Counted from the first letter of the stretch, positions 1 to 14,187 are shown. The stretch: 64,000 nucleotides of DNA from Limanda limanda (GCF_963576545.1 NC_083648.1:25393042-25457041); one strand, 5' to 3'. Notes: generated by a model from the letters alone, not told the origin. Program-made: numbers and translations.

Positions 1-239
1 TAAGGAATACTTTATGTACCGATAGGGAAACTTGCCTTGGGCTCCAGGCCAATGCGTCATAGAACAAGTATCAGAATACACATACATACAAATACATAGA
101 ACCTACATGTATCACAATACACATAGTCACACACACATACACAAGTACATGCAACCTAACTGTATCACCCTACACATGCATCCTACATTCAGAAGTGTGT
201 AGTAAACACGCTAACATTCACCTGCTGGGTGTAAACCAG

Positions 240-745
240 TGGTAGGCAGTGGTGTTATTGATAAGACACACACTTATAAATACTTAGGTGTGCACCCTGA
301 CCACAAACTGGACTGGTGTGGTAATACAAATGCCCTCTACCGAAGGGGGCAGAGCAGGCTCTTCTTCCTAAGGAGGCTGAGGTCATTTGATGTCTGTACT
401 GAGTCAGTGTTGGCAAGTGTCCTGTTTGACACGGCTGTCTGGTGGGGAGGGAAAACAACAGACAGGGAAACCAAGGAGCTGGACAGACTGATAAGAACGG
501 CTCGGACCAGGGATTGTGGGGGAGAAATACACAAAGAATAAAGTGCAAGTCAGAGGAGCAGCCACAACATACGGCTCATCTTGCTGCAGTGTTTTTTTTA
601 GGGCTTTTATCATTGCAACCTTCTTAGTATTGATTTATTTGATAAATTATCATCTTTGCCTCATTTGTGTGCCTCTGTGTGAGCTATGGGATGTTTGACC
701 TTTTTTACCATTGGGAAATCTATCTATCTATCAATCTATCCATCC
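240..745 (+). mobile_element. LINE 3' end (reverse-transcriptase C-terminus and 3' tail)
   Basis: The open frame at 239-541 contains YKYLGVHPDHKLDW followed by a basic stretch with GQSRLFFLRRLRSF. This is the conserved region after the reverse-transcriptase domain in L2/CR1/Rex-type fish non-LTR elements. Downstream is A/T-rich sequence ending in a TCTA-type simple repeat near 719-750, as is usual for a LINE 3' end. It is 5'-truncated, since only about 90 residues of ORF2 remain. The exact clade cannot be fixed by eye. Confidence 0.7.
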
Positions 746-3536
746 ATAAAATGTACCATGTCTGGTTTTGAGTGAACAGTGTGTGTGTGTGTGTGCATCA
801 CTTGTGTGTTTCTTAAAGAGGAACAGCTTTGGAAATAATTCAGGAAACTGTTGATCAACCTGTAGATTTCATCAAGTCAGTTTGCCTCACAACAGACAAC
901 TGTTGACAAATCAAACATCTTAAATAACTTAAATGTACACAACAACCAAAACACACAGGCTATTGACAATGTGAAATGTATATAAAAACACACAAGACTG
1001 CTATCCCAAATTCACACTGGAATGGTATATATTATATATATATTATATATGATATATTATATCTTTAACTTCATGCATGTGAAGATCACGTGCTTCAGGT
1101 CCAAAGGTCATATCGGGATATTTCCTGAGATTGTGAATAATCAGTGAATAAGTTTGCACAGGTCAGTATAGTGAGTAAAATAAAAAATGGACCATATAAA
1201 AATATATATATTCAGCACGAAGGAAGATGTGTTTCTACAGCTGACACCTGATGGAGTCAAATTGGGTTTGCATTAGTGCATGTGTCATTATTTTTTTAAT
1301 TCATAGTATTGTTAAAGGAACCCTCTGTAAGTAAGACATTACCAGTCTTTATCAGTGACGTCACACTGCACACAAACTATAACTTCCTTTTGTGGCAGTT
1401 ACAACAGGGTGTCCACAGAGTTGACCAATAAACCAAGTGACAACAGCCAAAGGCTCGAAGGCTCAAGTGCATGGCCTGCAATACGGCCTGCAATACAGCA
1501 CAATTAAAGAGATATTTAGCTGTTTATAAGAGATCTGTCATCATGTGAACAGAAAAAGGCTTGTACTGTGCATTTCTCTTCAGTTAAAAGTGAAATGTTC
1601 TTCCATTGTGGATTTTTGCCAGGAGGAGGAGGGGTTCTGCAGTGTTGTGGAGTAGATAATGTTTAATAGACTGAGGAAGCCAATGGACATGTTTACCGAC
1701 CTGCTGACACTGATCAAAGGTCTGTACAGACTTCAACGGGTCAGAAAAGTAAACTAAAAAGTGCATTAGCTTTTTTCATATTGATTACTTCATATTATAT
1801 TTTACTCATCTAAGTAGCAATATAAAAATATAAAAAGAAAATGGTGTGAGCATTACTAGAAAAACAGTAAAAGTCCTATGTAGCCAAAATGGGTGATGTC
1901 AGAGTTCCATTATTAATATAATTTTTGAGGAGAAATATATAGGATGTATTTGAATGTTGTAGCTAGCTGCAGTAAAGCCAATTCCTTCATTTGTAAATTG
2001 CTGTTGTTAATAAAGCGGAATAAAACATTGTCATTCCCATGAAAAAAGGTTAAGTAGGAGTAAAAATAAAATGACAAGTACAAGTAACAATTTACATAAA
2101 ATATATATCAAATTATGACTGAAGTGATATTTGAAATTTAAACTCTTAATATATTAACCTATTTTAGTTCATTGTTTTGGCAGGCCACTGTTTTCAGGAA
2201 ACAAATGCTTGCAGCTTTACATCTGATACACACAGGGACATTTTTATTAAAAAAATAGTAAAATACCTAATTTCAAGAATACAAATATATAAAATGGAAA
2301 AGAACAGCACCACCTTGTTAATGACAATAAGGCACAAACACATGTGTATTTACTAAGTTAAACTATCTCGTGGCATTATAAAGTAATGTACAACAACTCT
2401 GAAACGCTTTGTAGTTTCTTCCCCATCCACAACCGACATAAACTTAGCATAGGCTGAAAGTAGCAAGCGAACATTAACTGTGAGGGCTGCTAAAGTAACT
2501 TGGGTTTAATTGTTTGCTAGAACAATGCGCATATTTGATTTAGACACTGAAGCAAACACCAAACCATAGGAACTGTTAAGAATCGTAACAATTTATGCTA
2601 ACAATCGATGGAGAGGTATCAACCAACGCATTTCTGTCCTTATGGGTCTTATTCAATTTTCTAAACCTCAATTTTCTGATCTCAGTAAGGCCTGGGCAAA
2701 TACCTGAGTAGACACCAATTAGAGGCTGCATGCTTTGATTTTCATTTTTATGATGTCATCGCACACACATCTCACAGAAAGTATTTTTAAACTAAAAAAA
2801 TGCATAACAGTATTTAGATACAAAATATGATTCAATTTTCATCAAACCTATCACATACAAATTACAAAATACTATTTTGTATTTCAAATACGTATTTTAA
2901 ATACCTGTATCATAAATACTGCCCATAATTGTGTACAATGAATAAAGATACCTACAATCACCTACTCCTAATGAATATATTACTGATAAAATTCTTCAAT
3001 TACAGAATTGTTTCATAAAAAGGCCAGAATATCATGTCATAAATGACTAAAAAACGTACTTAAAAAAATAAGCAATGTTTGAATTGTTAAATAGTACATC
3101 CACACAGTAACATCTAGCAACACTCATGTACGGTTGGAGAATCTTTTTGGATGGCTGCCACACACATCATGTGTTTGTTTGGAGCATTGGCTACGCATGT
3201 GTTTAGAAATTATTGCTATGCATGTCCAAAATAGAGTATGTACAATAACAGTGGGTGTAGTATGGTGGAACGTTTTGATGACAAGATAAAAGACCAAAAC
3301 TATATCCCAATTCAGGGGCTGAATCCTTCAGAGGATTCAATCTATGACGATGTCAACCCCTTTTCGGTTTGGCCCTTGTAGACTGCGAAGGATTTAAATT
3401 CCATCTGATCGACATCTTTCCAGCTCTCTAAACAGAGCAAACAAATTACATAGTTTGTACTTGAGACTTAAGCACCTCAAAAATGTCTTCCAGTGGTCTT
3501 CCAACAACCATGGTCGAGAGGACTTAACTCCAAAGG
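746..3536. other. Intergenic, no gene recognised
   Basis: A/T-rich DNA with a short GT run (780-795) and AT runs near 1026-1063. I see no credible coding exon. Bases about 3300-3370 (CCCAATTCAGGGGCTGAATC and following) resemble the end of the Harbinger-like MITE that is complete at 37333-37547. The ttpa 3' UTR on the minus strand should occupy the part next to 3537, but I could not place its poly(A) site. Confidence 0.5.
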
Positions 3537-6500
3537 TCATCCCTCTGACAATTGTTCATTCAAGTCTTCTTGATTCATGGCGATATCAGCTGTTGGATGG
3601 GCGGCAATCTGCTGCAGGAGCTCCTCTGATTGAAGCAGATGATTGGTCCAGTCTCGACACACCTCCTCTATTTCAGGCCCCTCCCCTCCGTATTCTGGAG
3701 GTAGGACGGCCGGTGAGAAGAAGTCACTTAAACTGTCTTGGAAATTGGCACCATGCATATGGATCTAGAGAGAGACGTTAGTTGGCTTTAAGACATTTTT
3801 ACTGTATATGTATGTTAAATGGAGTCTAAGGTCAGAGTCTGAGGCTACATCCCTACTACTACATTTTTGTTTGAGAATGCATAATCTCTGCTTCAGATAC
3901 GCGTTGTCGAGCCGAGAAGTTTGAAAACGCTGCTGGCCACAAAAACTGAACAGCTTGCTGATTGGTTCATTTCAGGCACAGCATAGCCTTCCCTAATTTA
4001 TCAGGCTACAAAAAAATTACCCTGTCCAGGAAGGTAATGTTAGGATTTCAAATGTTTAACTGTAGTCTGTGCTGACAGAATTCTAAACAAATAAAGATAG
4101 AAGCATTTCAAATTATATTTGTACTCTTAACAATAAATTTATGAGTAGTTTTAGCTAGATATTATGCCTTGTACAAATTATTTAATAATAACCTTTTCCT
4201 TCCTAATGTTTAATCTACAAATTAGAAATGTGTGTGTGTCACAACGATGGTCTGATAAGTTCTGGAGGTCGGACAGAGTGACTTTGTTGACTTCATTTTG
4301 TGACATTGTTTAGTTTCGAGGATCCGAATGTTTACACAGTCAGATTTGTTTTGATATAGCTGAAACATAATATTCTTCGCTTTGCTGGACAACAGTTTTG
4401 CCCGTCATGGCATCTGCTGAGTCAAGGCCTTTCATGAAGTAAACCGGTTGCCGAGCAACTATAGAGTCATTGGGAGTGACTCCCTGTCTACTTCCGTATT
4501 CCAAAAGCCAGGAGGATGGATTACGCCTTCGCACTTCCGAGGAGGGAGGAACGAAGATCTACTGTTATAAAATGGACAGACGCCGGATGTTCGGGGCGCT
4601 CTAATACGACTAACGTACTGGAAGCCCATTGCTTTGCTGATCCATAACCTGTTCATTGCCTCCTAAATAAATACTAGATTGATCAAACCGAGTTCGGCTC
4701 CTCTTCTCTTAAAGGATAAACGAACACGCCTTAACAGTAACAACCAAAGTATTAGTCTCAGCTACCAGTGTAGAACACAACAATGCTAATCAAATACAAG
4801 ACAGGGGATTAAAACTGTTACTGAGCCAAAAGACTTGCATGGACAGAGATTGTTTTAGAGTGAAAACACCTTTTTTGTAGTGGTATGGATATAGCCTGAG
4901 AAAAGAAACAGATATTAGAATAATAGGGCTAACCCTTTGTTTGATCTTATCTGGCAGGAAGGGACGAATAATGGCAAAGACCGTCCAAAAGAACATTGGC
5001 TCATTGACCAGATGAATTCCTCTGACTTTCAATGGAAACGATTCCTGATGACAAACAACCCCCACCCCCACACACACATACAAACAAAGATGTAAAAACA
5101 ATGTTAAGCAATCTGACAACTTGATCAAATCAGTCAATCAGTTAAATTGTAAAACAACATGAAATGATGAATAATGTTTTTTCAGATTAATCACACAAGA
5201 CAATGAAAGACAATAACTCAAACTGCCTGATGATCTTAAGCAGACATATTAAGTTAAGCAAATTGGCCAATCAATTTATCATTGAAATATCCTGTGGTGC
5301 AACATATCAAAATGTAATTGTCCAAGGGCTGAAGATCTTCAATTTAGTCCTTTAATTGGTCAAAGACACATGTGACGCAAAGTATTAAAGCAGGTGAGGA
5401 GTTAGAGGCCTACCGATAGGACAGAGGATATCTTTTTGGCGATGGAAGGGTTAATCTGCATGGCATGGCCTAAACACCACCCCTGTAGGTCAAATATAAC
5501 CTTCAGACCCCGCCTCTGCGTCTGTGTCTCCATGCAGATGATCTCTGATGTCATCAGGCTGACCTGGAACACCTGGAAGGCCGACCAGTCTTTGGGGTTC
5601 CACTGCCCTGCAGACAGACAGACAGACAGGCATACAGAGACAGAGAAGCAGACGGACAGACGGAACAAGATTATTTGTGAAATTACTCTAGCTTATCATA
5701 CTGTAGCTTTAAGCTGTTAGCTAAAGACAGAGTCTCACAACTGTCATTGTCCACAGCACCTACACAAGATATATAGGATTTGTGGGGTAAAACAATCATC
5801 TTGGTATGTTTGCATATTGCTAATCAGCACTACACAGAATGCTTCTGAGGATGGGGGTGATGCCATTAGTTTTAATTAATTAATTAAATTTTGATCTAAT
5901 GATGGTGTTAAATGGTAAATTGTCTTTATTTATACAGTACTTATCTGGTCTTGATGATGAGAAAAAGCACTTTACAGGACAGTTTTTGTCATTCACCTAT
6001 TCCCATAACATTCATACAGTGCAAATACTGTATGTGCAGCACTTTCTTTATCACACACGCCGGCCAAGCCATCACAGGGCAATTTAGGGTTCAGTGTCTT
6101 ACCCGGGATCGGACCGACGACCCTATGGTTTGTGGACAACCGGCTTTACCTTCTAGCCACAGCTGCCCTTAATGGCCTTAGGTGTGAGGTCAGAAGACAA
6201 AACATTTGATCATTTCTCCTGGATGTCTATGAAATTCATGTCAATCCAGAAGCATTTTGGACTCTACCCCCTCCCGAGGGAAATACTCTTCAGCTGCTTA
6301 ATCCTCCATCATGCTCACCAGCTCCTTGCTAACTATGTTGTGTGCTGTTTGGAACTGAGCAGCTAACAGAATTAATCAGCAAGCTTTTTCACCTTTCCTA
6401 AAAATGAGATTGATGAGTGCTAAGGTCTGGGGATATGAAAGTAAAATAATGACCAATTACATATCCACTTAGTAGTTTGAGCCATTGCAAATATACAAAA

Positions 6501-9500
6501 ATACTAAGTAAATTTTTCACAGTACACAAATGGAGATTTGGTGGGAAACTTGAATTGAAACAAAACTGTGTGTGTTTTGCATTAGATAATACAGTTGAGT
6601 TGTTTTGTATTTAAAAACTGACTGAAACTGAATGAGGTGAGTGGCACAGACACGTGAGGCCTTGACGAATACGATTCTGAGGGATGGCCTGAACAAATTG
6701 ATAAACTTGAAATCAGTTCCTATTCAACTTTCAAGGAGAGAAGGGAGATGCAGCATGTGGGGAGGGGGGGGGGTAATATTAAATACAGAGTTCAGCTAAG
6801 AGAAAGCTATTTAGAAGAGAGCTGCAGACTGGGACTGTTAAATTGAAAACTGTAATGAATTGGGCAACAAAACACATGAATCACGCCCATAGATGCACAG
6901 TTTTGAGTGTGATGGTGAATTTAAAATGTGGGTGTGACTCACTTGTATCTGTCACTGTAGTATGGAATTGCATTGATGTGATAGTTAACATTGCATACAG
7001 TACACAAATGAACTAGAATTGCCACAATGCTTTGTATGTCTCCATCGACCTGTGCAGTTTCTGTGTACATATTTCTACATACTTTGTTGTACCATTGTAC
7101 CACACTGATTCTTGAGACATTGGACATAAGGTTTCAAAGTTGTGTCCCCACTTTTTTTTGAAACCGTCAGACATTCAAAAAAATATACTAAAATCGTGCA
7201 ATATTAGGGGCAGCAGTCACTCTGAAGGAAGTTTATAGTTTTAGAAGATTTCAAATCTTAATGTAAATATTTCCTGTGTCACAACCATGATATCTCAACA
7301 CCGTCTTCCAGTTTCAGAGGACATTGTTTAGAAGTAGGTTCTGTTAGTATCTAGCATCAAGCTGAAAGAAAATGGCTTCTACATGAACTCCATTTGATTT
7401 GTGGGGCTTAAACACACATAATGTTGAAGGCACATTGACACATGTAATCTGTCTCACGGAAATCTTTATAATTTAAAAATATACACATATTGAAAGTAGT
7501 TTTCTTCTGTCATTCCTGGTGAAAGTTTGTTTTTGTTATACCTTTGCTAAGTATAATGAGAGTGAAAATGTATTTGGTGTCTGATGGTGTTGATGACACA
7601 AAATAAGTGATGGCAAGGCAAAAAGCAAAAAAGCAAAAAGTTGGGAGGTTGTATCAAAGCATAGCTCAGTAGCCTTGTATACAGTTTAATCTGTCTGAGC
7701 ATAAGGTTTTATTTTTTTCAATATTGGATCCTGTTTTGTCAAGAATCCGTGACCAGATGTCATGAAATTCCCCCCAAGCAATGTTGATATATCACATTCA
7801 CAGGGACGTGAGGTGCATCTTTGAGTCCAAGTGAAAGTTTGTGCCAAATTTGAAGACATTCCCTTAAGCTGACCTTAAAATATCATGTTCAAGAATAACA
7901 GAAACATGCCTTGACCTTTGGCTACCGAATTGAAAACCAAGTTCAAATGAATGCTTGTGCCAAATGTGAAAGAATTCCCTCAAGGCATTGCGCAGATATC
8001 ACATTTAAAAGGCAAAACTCCTTGAGTCTAAGTAAAGGGTTGTGCCACATGTAATGATTTCCCTTTTGGCATTGATGAAATATTTTGTTCAAAACAACAC
8101 AAGGCCATGTGACCTTGATCGTTGACTATGATTGCACCAAGACTGCTAGTTATACAATGTGCCTTCTCACATATTCTACTATTTTTTAAAATTATTTTAA
8201 CATTAAAATTGTCAGTGCTGCTCCCTTCATCTCTATCACACATTTTCTTATGTGTAAGGCAAGGCAGGTTTATTGGTATTGCACATTTCAACAACAAGCA
8301 ATTTAAAGGGCTTTACATAAAATATAAAAAGGCTTCATGTGAAATTGTAAAAGCAACACAGGACACTCTCAAACCTGGAGTGATATGATCCACTCTCTTG
8401 GTGTTAGTGAGGACTAGAGCAACATGATTTTCAATTGGCTGCAGCTTTCTAATGTTTTTTTTTTAGAGAGACCTGTAAACACAGCTTCACTCTGGTCAAG
8501 TCAGCTGAAGATAAATGCATGGCCAAGTTCTTCAATATTCTGCTAATACATACAGTAAGTCATATAATCCATGATATGTTCTTAAGGTGGTTATACGATG
8601 ACTCTGTAATTGTATTAACATGGCTGTTAAAGTTAAGGTCTAAGTCAATGACTACACCAAGATCTCTGGCTTGGTTTGTGGTTTTTAACTTCACAGATTC
8701 AAGCTGACTTTGATTTGTGGGCCTGTGCCAGATAGTCCTACCCAGTTTTTCAGTCGGTCTAGACTGGGGTCCACTGGGATGAATGCAGCACTGAGATCCA
8801 GTAATACTGAGACTGAGACAATGTTCATATCTGTGTTTATGCGGTTGTCATTTAAGACCTTGACAATAGCAGTCTCAGTGCTGTGGTGTGATCGAAGACC
8901 TGACAGGACAATTATTTACCTTGCACTTTGATATGGAGGCACTGACTGCTTGTCTAATTTTCTGCATTTTGTCAATGAACAAGGAGGCAAAATCATTGCA
9001 GGTTCTGGTGGATAGAAGTTCAGAAGTAACTGACACAGGAGGGTTTGTTAGCCGGTCAACGGTAGCAAACAAGGCACCAGCATTATAATTGTTTTTGGTG
9101 ATGATGTCAGAGAAGAAAGCCTACCTTGCGTTTCTAAGTTTATGATGATAAATGTGAAGTTTCATAGATTTCATAATGAGCATGGAGGCCACCAATGTTC
9201 ATCTCTCTTTTTTCTCTTCTGAGCAACGTGGCAATTCTCCATTGAGATCTATTCTTACCAGAAATGACCTTCATATTTTTAGGAGCAATCGCACAAATAA
9301 CTTTTTTTATTTTAGAAGTGATCTACAAGGCACAGTATCATTGTCACAGAGTAGGGACACCATATTAATCTGAGTCATCCACAAACTAAGTGACATGTCT
9401 GCCTTCATTCTGGCTCTGACATTTGTAAGTGTATAATTCCTCAAATAGGAACCCTGTGAAGGTCTTGTGGTTTTTCTCTGCATGTTACCGCATATGTGCA

Positions 9501-12500
9501 GAGTTGCAAAGGGAACTGCCTCTGTGTTTGTCACTACATGCACCATAAAGGCCGGCGCATGCTTCTGCGTTTTCACGGGAACGGAGACGCAAGAGCCCTT
9601 CCGGGCCCCTCATGGCCCTTCCTACGTCCTTACGTGCGTCGGCCAATTTTTCTAACTAGACGGCAAAGCCCCGCAAGCGTCACCCGGCCGCGAGGGCTGT
9701 GATTGGTCTGCTGACTACATCATTTCCGGAGTCGCATTTCCGGTTCATGCCCGGAAACCACGGAAGATTTAGAAGAACGAATATGGACCAGATAGAAGAG
9801 CACTTGGCAGAAGAGATCCGACACTATGTCCACTAGTATAACCCGTCACTAACCGGCGGATTTTTCCGCCAGAAAAAGGCTCTGAGGAGCCGCCGTGGCG
9901 ATGTAAATAAATCGCTCTTCTTCGTGCAACACACGAAGAAGAGCCGACTTCGACAAAAAACATTACTGCGCCTAGTGTTCTGGCGGGGAATTGCATGGCA
10001 ACACGCGCAACGGTTGGAGAACCATGAATGACAACGAGTCCTGCGTTACAGCTGCGTGCCTGCGGGCCCCTGACGACGCAGAAGCATGCGCCGGCCTTAA
10101 GACATGACTACATGGAGAAGTTATTTTTACTCCTTTAGTTTACACCATTTGGTTTTATGGTTTTGTTGCTTCCACCAATCCCTCCCCTGTGACATACAAA
10201 TGCTAAACTACACCATTTAAAAACAGCTGAATACATCTTTCATGTAATACCTTATTTTGAGATAACTTGTTATTAAATGATACATTCAACCAAATTGAAT
10301 GGTTCATTATAGTAACCTGCACAGCAAGCAAATCAAATTTGATAGATTGATTGATTTCTGGGCTGCATTTTTTCAGCAATGATGTTTGTACTTGTGTTTG
10401 ACAGACATGGGATTTTCAACATAACTTTACAACACAAATGTCTTAACTATATTTCCAGATCAGTGGTTATTTTCGTGTCCAGTGCTCATATTGTATGAAT
10501 TGCAATTGCACCCATCTGAGCAGCCAGGGATGTTTTGGTCTTAAGGTAAGGTGTGGTCAGGTGCATTGTTGGTGCAGTGCTATCTTGAAGCAGCAGAAAG
10601 CGTTGACGCAACAAACACCTGGTCTTAGTTCAGTGCTGCATGTATTCCAGAAGTATATGATTCATCATATCGCAGAAACACTCTGCTTGTACAAATTAAC
10701 TGACAGCGCTTCCTCTTCATGTTACACCCAAAACAAGTGACTCACAGAGGCACTAAACTCAACCTCTTTGGACCATGCTCTAGTGGAGACGCTTTTTACT
10801 GACGTTGAACTGACAAGATTTGAACTTCACCTAAACAAACTTGTACCATCTTCTTCAACCCTTGAGCTTATTACCTTTTTCCCATCTAAGAAAAAAAAGT
10901 GCTGCTAATAGATGTACTGTATGAGTGTGTGTTTTAATGGGTAAATTGCAAACTGTACTATAAAGTGCTTTGAGTGGTCATCAAGACTAGAAAAGTACTT
11001 TAAAAATACAAACCGTTTACCATTTATTTGTGTAAATAAATCCTCCAACTGCTGTTGCTTCAAATCAAAAGAATTTAACAGAAAAAACACAGGGATTATT
11101 TTATTGTGAAGCAGCCACAATAAACATAATGTATTTGTCATATTGCAAATATTTTTGAAAACCAGGACAGACATTTAACAGATTAAAAATGTAAATGATT
11201 CTTTCATTTCTGTCTCATGTTACGAAGATATTTAATGTGTTGTTATACCTAAGTATTTAGCTAAAAAAAAACAAAGTTAAAAAGACAAATTTGCTCGATA
11301 CAGTAATAGCATAACTGCTTTGTGTACTGACCGATCCTATAGATGAGCACCCTGCTGCCTGCATGGTCCCGCTGTGGAAGGACGGCGTGATATGATGTGC
11401 TGAGGAGGCCCAGCACAGAGGAGGGAGACAGACAGCCGCTGATCTCAGGACTCTCCCTCCGCCACCGCTGATAGTTCAGTAACAGCTGCACAGGACACAT
11501 GCAATGTACAGGGACATGAGGGAAACCACAGGAGTCTACTGTGCCTACATGACCTGTGACTGCAACTGAAGCAGTGCCTTAAAGAAGACATGTGCTGTGT
11601 GCTTCTGAGACAAACCCTCAGAGGAAATGTCCCTGCCACTGAGGAACCCAGGGAAAGAAAACTACCAGCTCAAAGGGATAGTTCACCCAAAACAAGAATT
11701 TTCATTTTGGGGTGAACTATTCCTTCAAAATGTTCAGTTGGAATGAAGGCAAAGGGAAAGAGCTGTTTGTTTCACTCTGTGTATGTTTACTACAGCCACA
11801 GAGCTTTGACCCACATGGCTGAGCTCCAGCTGCTTTCAAATGCAGACGAGCGCCTCACCCTCTCTGCTGAGCTCCCAACTGAACACTCTGCATGGAGCAC
11901 CGCTTTAACAAAACTGTTTACACACAGCACTTTAGGAATATGTTCAGACTGTAAATACACCCCTGGATCACTGGTTTTTTTTAGAGACATATTTGTTTTC
12001 CACAGTCACACTTCTTTTACCAGAGAATAGTTACTCACCTGCTGGCTGCCTGCTAATTCAAGTACTGGACTGTGTGTCTCAGCTGTGCACTTTTGCACAA
12101 ATAAACACACCATTTGTTTTTAGAGTAGCTGATAGTCAATGAGAGTACACAGAGGCAATAAACAACTTACAATTGAGTTATTGTTTGCATGTATGACTGT
12201 TGTGTGTTGGATGACTGGTGAGGAATGGGTTGAAAGAAAAATGCTCAGAGTTAGGGGTTCGACAAAATATTAATACGGCAATATATCCTCGCTCTGACTC
12301 ATGAGATGTTATTATCGATATGCAGGTGCAATATATCTATATTATGAAGTTATATTTATATACCATTTGGTCTTTAGCTAGTTTATGGCCATTTTACAAT
12401 GGAATGATGCACATGTAGACATTGACAAGTCACAGTGTGTTTGACTAAAGTGGTAAGATAAGACTTTAAGCACTTTTTGTAAATTTCTTTATCTCTGTGT

Positions 12501-14104
12501 CTGTGAAACTGACCAAATTGAAGTGAATAAATACACAAATCCTGTACTTCACCTCTTTAAGGGCGTTAACTTGTGCCTAGCTACCCTCACAAAATAGTCA
12601 CGTGACACATATAGGTCAAAGACGATTTTACAGATATAATCTTTACATCACTAAGAGCAAACATTTTCAGTGAAAATTATTTTTTTCTAAATTTTCAAAC
12701 ATAAAAAGCTACCACTGATAAACGAATGCATTGCAACTGTAAGGGCAGTCCACCTCAGTCAAATTATAGAGGAAACTGTTTGCCATCATTTGCACCATCA
12801 TTTAGTCATTTACAGAAGATAAGCAGCGCCCTGGATTCTGAACTCACCACAGCACCAAAGTTGTTCTCATTTAGGTTGTCAGTGACTTGAGGATCCATAC
12901 TGATGCCAAGCAGGCTACAATACTGGTTGATAGTTCAGTGTTCAACACTGTAGACTTCATTTAACAGGGTTGAGAGCTGGGTACGTCTGTGTGACTCAGG
13001 GTTTCAGATCAAATCAACGTGATGATGTCATGGTTATACTTGATATGATGTACTGAGTCTCTCCTGTTCAGTCCTCACATGCTTCAGCAAACAGACGGCC
13101 ACTCCACATTTCACTGTTATAACTAAAACATCAGCACTTTAAATCCACTGCTCTACTGCCTGAAGGACATGAATCTCTGGATGTTACAAAACTTCCAGCA
13201 ACTCAACAAAGAAAATACCACGGCGCTAAAGCCGGTGCATCTGATGTAAAGGCTCACAGGCAGCTTTGTGCATATATGGAGTCCCAGTCTCTTATCTAAC
13301 AGCTGACCAAGTCAAGATCTGGGAGATATCGTTGTTGCTGACCTAAACCTCTGTCTAATAACATCACCAACTTAGCATTCTATCACCTTAGAAATATTTC
13401 CATCTTAGACATTTCTGTTTTATTTTCACATTGAGTCACAGTGAACTTTGCATGCACAGAACTTTTAACCAGTTCTGTGCATGTATGAATGTGTTTGAGT
13501 GTTCATGGGCTCTCTCTTTTTATTTATGTTATCATCTCTACTCTAAGGTTCAGTCATTCTGTAAAGCAGTATGGATGTTACACAGACACACGCACACACA
13601 CACATTACTAATATTTGAGATTTACAGTATTTGAGACATTGTGTGAAGTGTAAACTGTCCAGCCTGCAGAAGATGAGTTGTCATGTGTGTCTTGGGGTTA
13701 TTACATTAAAATGTGAGCACATAACTGCTGCTCTGTGATTGATCATCCACACAGCACACACACAGTGGACTGTGGTCCGCTTCCCTGAACAGTGAACAAC
13801 AGCCCAAACTGTCATCAAGTTACACTCAAGTTCTTGTTTAACGTCTCAGACTCTCTACGGTCACATAGTGTTCTTTCTCCTGAGGAAGATGAAGATGTGG
13901 TACCTTCAGACAGCGCTCCACGTCGAAGTCTCTGGCCCGCAGGAACTTGAGGAGGAAGCCGCGGGAGAAGCTCCTGACGGCGGACAGCTCGCTGCTCTGC
14001 AGGGCTCTCTGCCTCAGGCCGCTCACATGCGGGTCCAGCTGCTCCGAGGCGTCCGGGAGATCACTGAGCTGAGGCCCGTTCATGTCGCTACCTGGTCCGG
14101 TCAC
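3537..14104 (-). CDS. ttpa: Alpha-tocopherol transfer protein, complete, 5 exons
   Basis: Cytosolic CRAL-TRIO lipid carrier that binds RRR-alpha-tocopherol and moves it towards the plasma membrane for export. Coding exons in transcript order: 14104-13904 (67 codons, start ATG at 14104), 11485-11332, 5607-5414, 5044-4934 and 3764-3537 (stop at 3539-3537). All borders are GT/AG and phases agree (0, 1, 0, 0), giving 295 aa against 278 in human TTPA. Exon 1 has the CRAL-TRIO N-terminal motif [18 protein letters not shown]. Exon 3 carries VIFDLQGW, exon 4 [15 protein letters not shown], and exon 5 [12 protein letters not shown] with LPPEYGG. These are the family's lipid-pocket and hinge blocks in the expected order. 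A second in-frame ATG (codon 8, 14083) could also start translation. The C-terminus is slightly longer and more acidic than mammalian TTPA. No frameshift or stop was seen. The family also includes clavesins and RLBP1, but exon content fits TTPA best. Confidence 0.93.
5917..6172 (-). mobile_element. tRNA-derived SINE in the ttpa 5' region (intron 2)
   Basis: Read on the minus strand this has a tRNA-like head (box A-like GTGGCTAGAAGG, box B-like GGTCCGATCCC near 6105). It ends in the AGTGCTTT...AAATAAAGACAATTT tail shared with the copies at 29706, 52703 and 53405. It lies in ttpa intron 2 and does not touch an exon. Confidence 0.65.
8255..9530 (-). mobile_element. Decayed L2-type LINE fragment, minus strand
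   Basis: Minus-strand translation, with frame breaks, shows [20 protein letters not shown] and then VLLDLSAAF near 8760-8900. These are reverse-transcriptase blocks A/B of L2-like fish LINEs. Upstream in the element (8875-9072) is VDRLTNPPV...[21 protein letters not shown], a common linker segment of the same ORF2. The plus-strand sequence at 8255-8330 (GGCAAGGCAGGTTTATTGGT and following) is the typical antisense LINE tail. It is embedded in ttpa intron 2 and has no intact frame. Confidence 0.65.
9549..10097. mobile_element. Non-autonomous PIF/Harbinger element, TAA target duplication
   Basis: Terminal inverted repeats AGGCCGGCGCATGCTTCTGC (left) and GCAGAAGCATGCGCCGGCCT (right) match over 20 bp and are flanked by TAA at 9546-9548 and 10098-10100. 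A 3-bp TWA duplication is the PIF/Harbinger signature. The interior is G+C rich, unlike its surroundings. It includes the phrase GTGATTGGTC, also present in the element at 54403-55379, so the two may be related. No transposase frame remains. Confidence 0.8.
9914..9944. repeat. Perfect 13-bp stem hairpin inside the Harbinger element
   Basis: GCTCTTCTTCGTG (9914-9926), a 5-base loop CAACA, then CACGAAGAAGAGC (9932-9944). The arms are exact reverse complements. Confidence 0.9.
10903..11035 (+). mobile_element. SINE 3' fragment
   Basis: GCTGCTAATAGATGTACTGT, then GAATGGG-like sequence and TGAGTGGTCATCAAGACTAG, matching the 3' half of the SINE at 52703-52978. The tRNA-like head is missing. Confidence 0.65.
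11673..11725. repeat. Short palindromic MITE
   Basis: AGGGATAGTTCACCCAAAA is followed after about 13 bases by TTTTGGGGTGAACTATTCCT, its imperfect reverse complement. This hairpin end is common in teleost MITEs. A single arm recurs at about 60799-60815. Confidence 0.6.
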
Positions 14105-14187
14105 ATTTCACTGCTGCCGATGGGCAGCTGCTGGATGACGAGGGGTGCGGGGGCTGCAACTGGAGAGTGGGTGTGTGTGTGTTTCTG

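Noticed and set aside
4340..4656. Two overlapping minus-strand frames between ttpa exons 4 and 5
   Set aside because: They lie wholly in a ttpa intron, lack family motifs, and probably belong to an old repeat.
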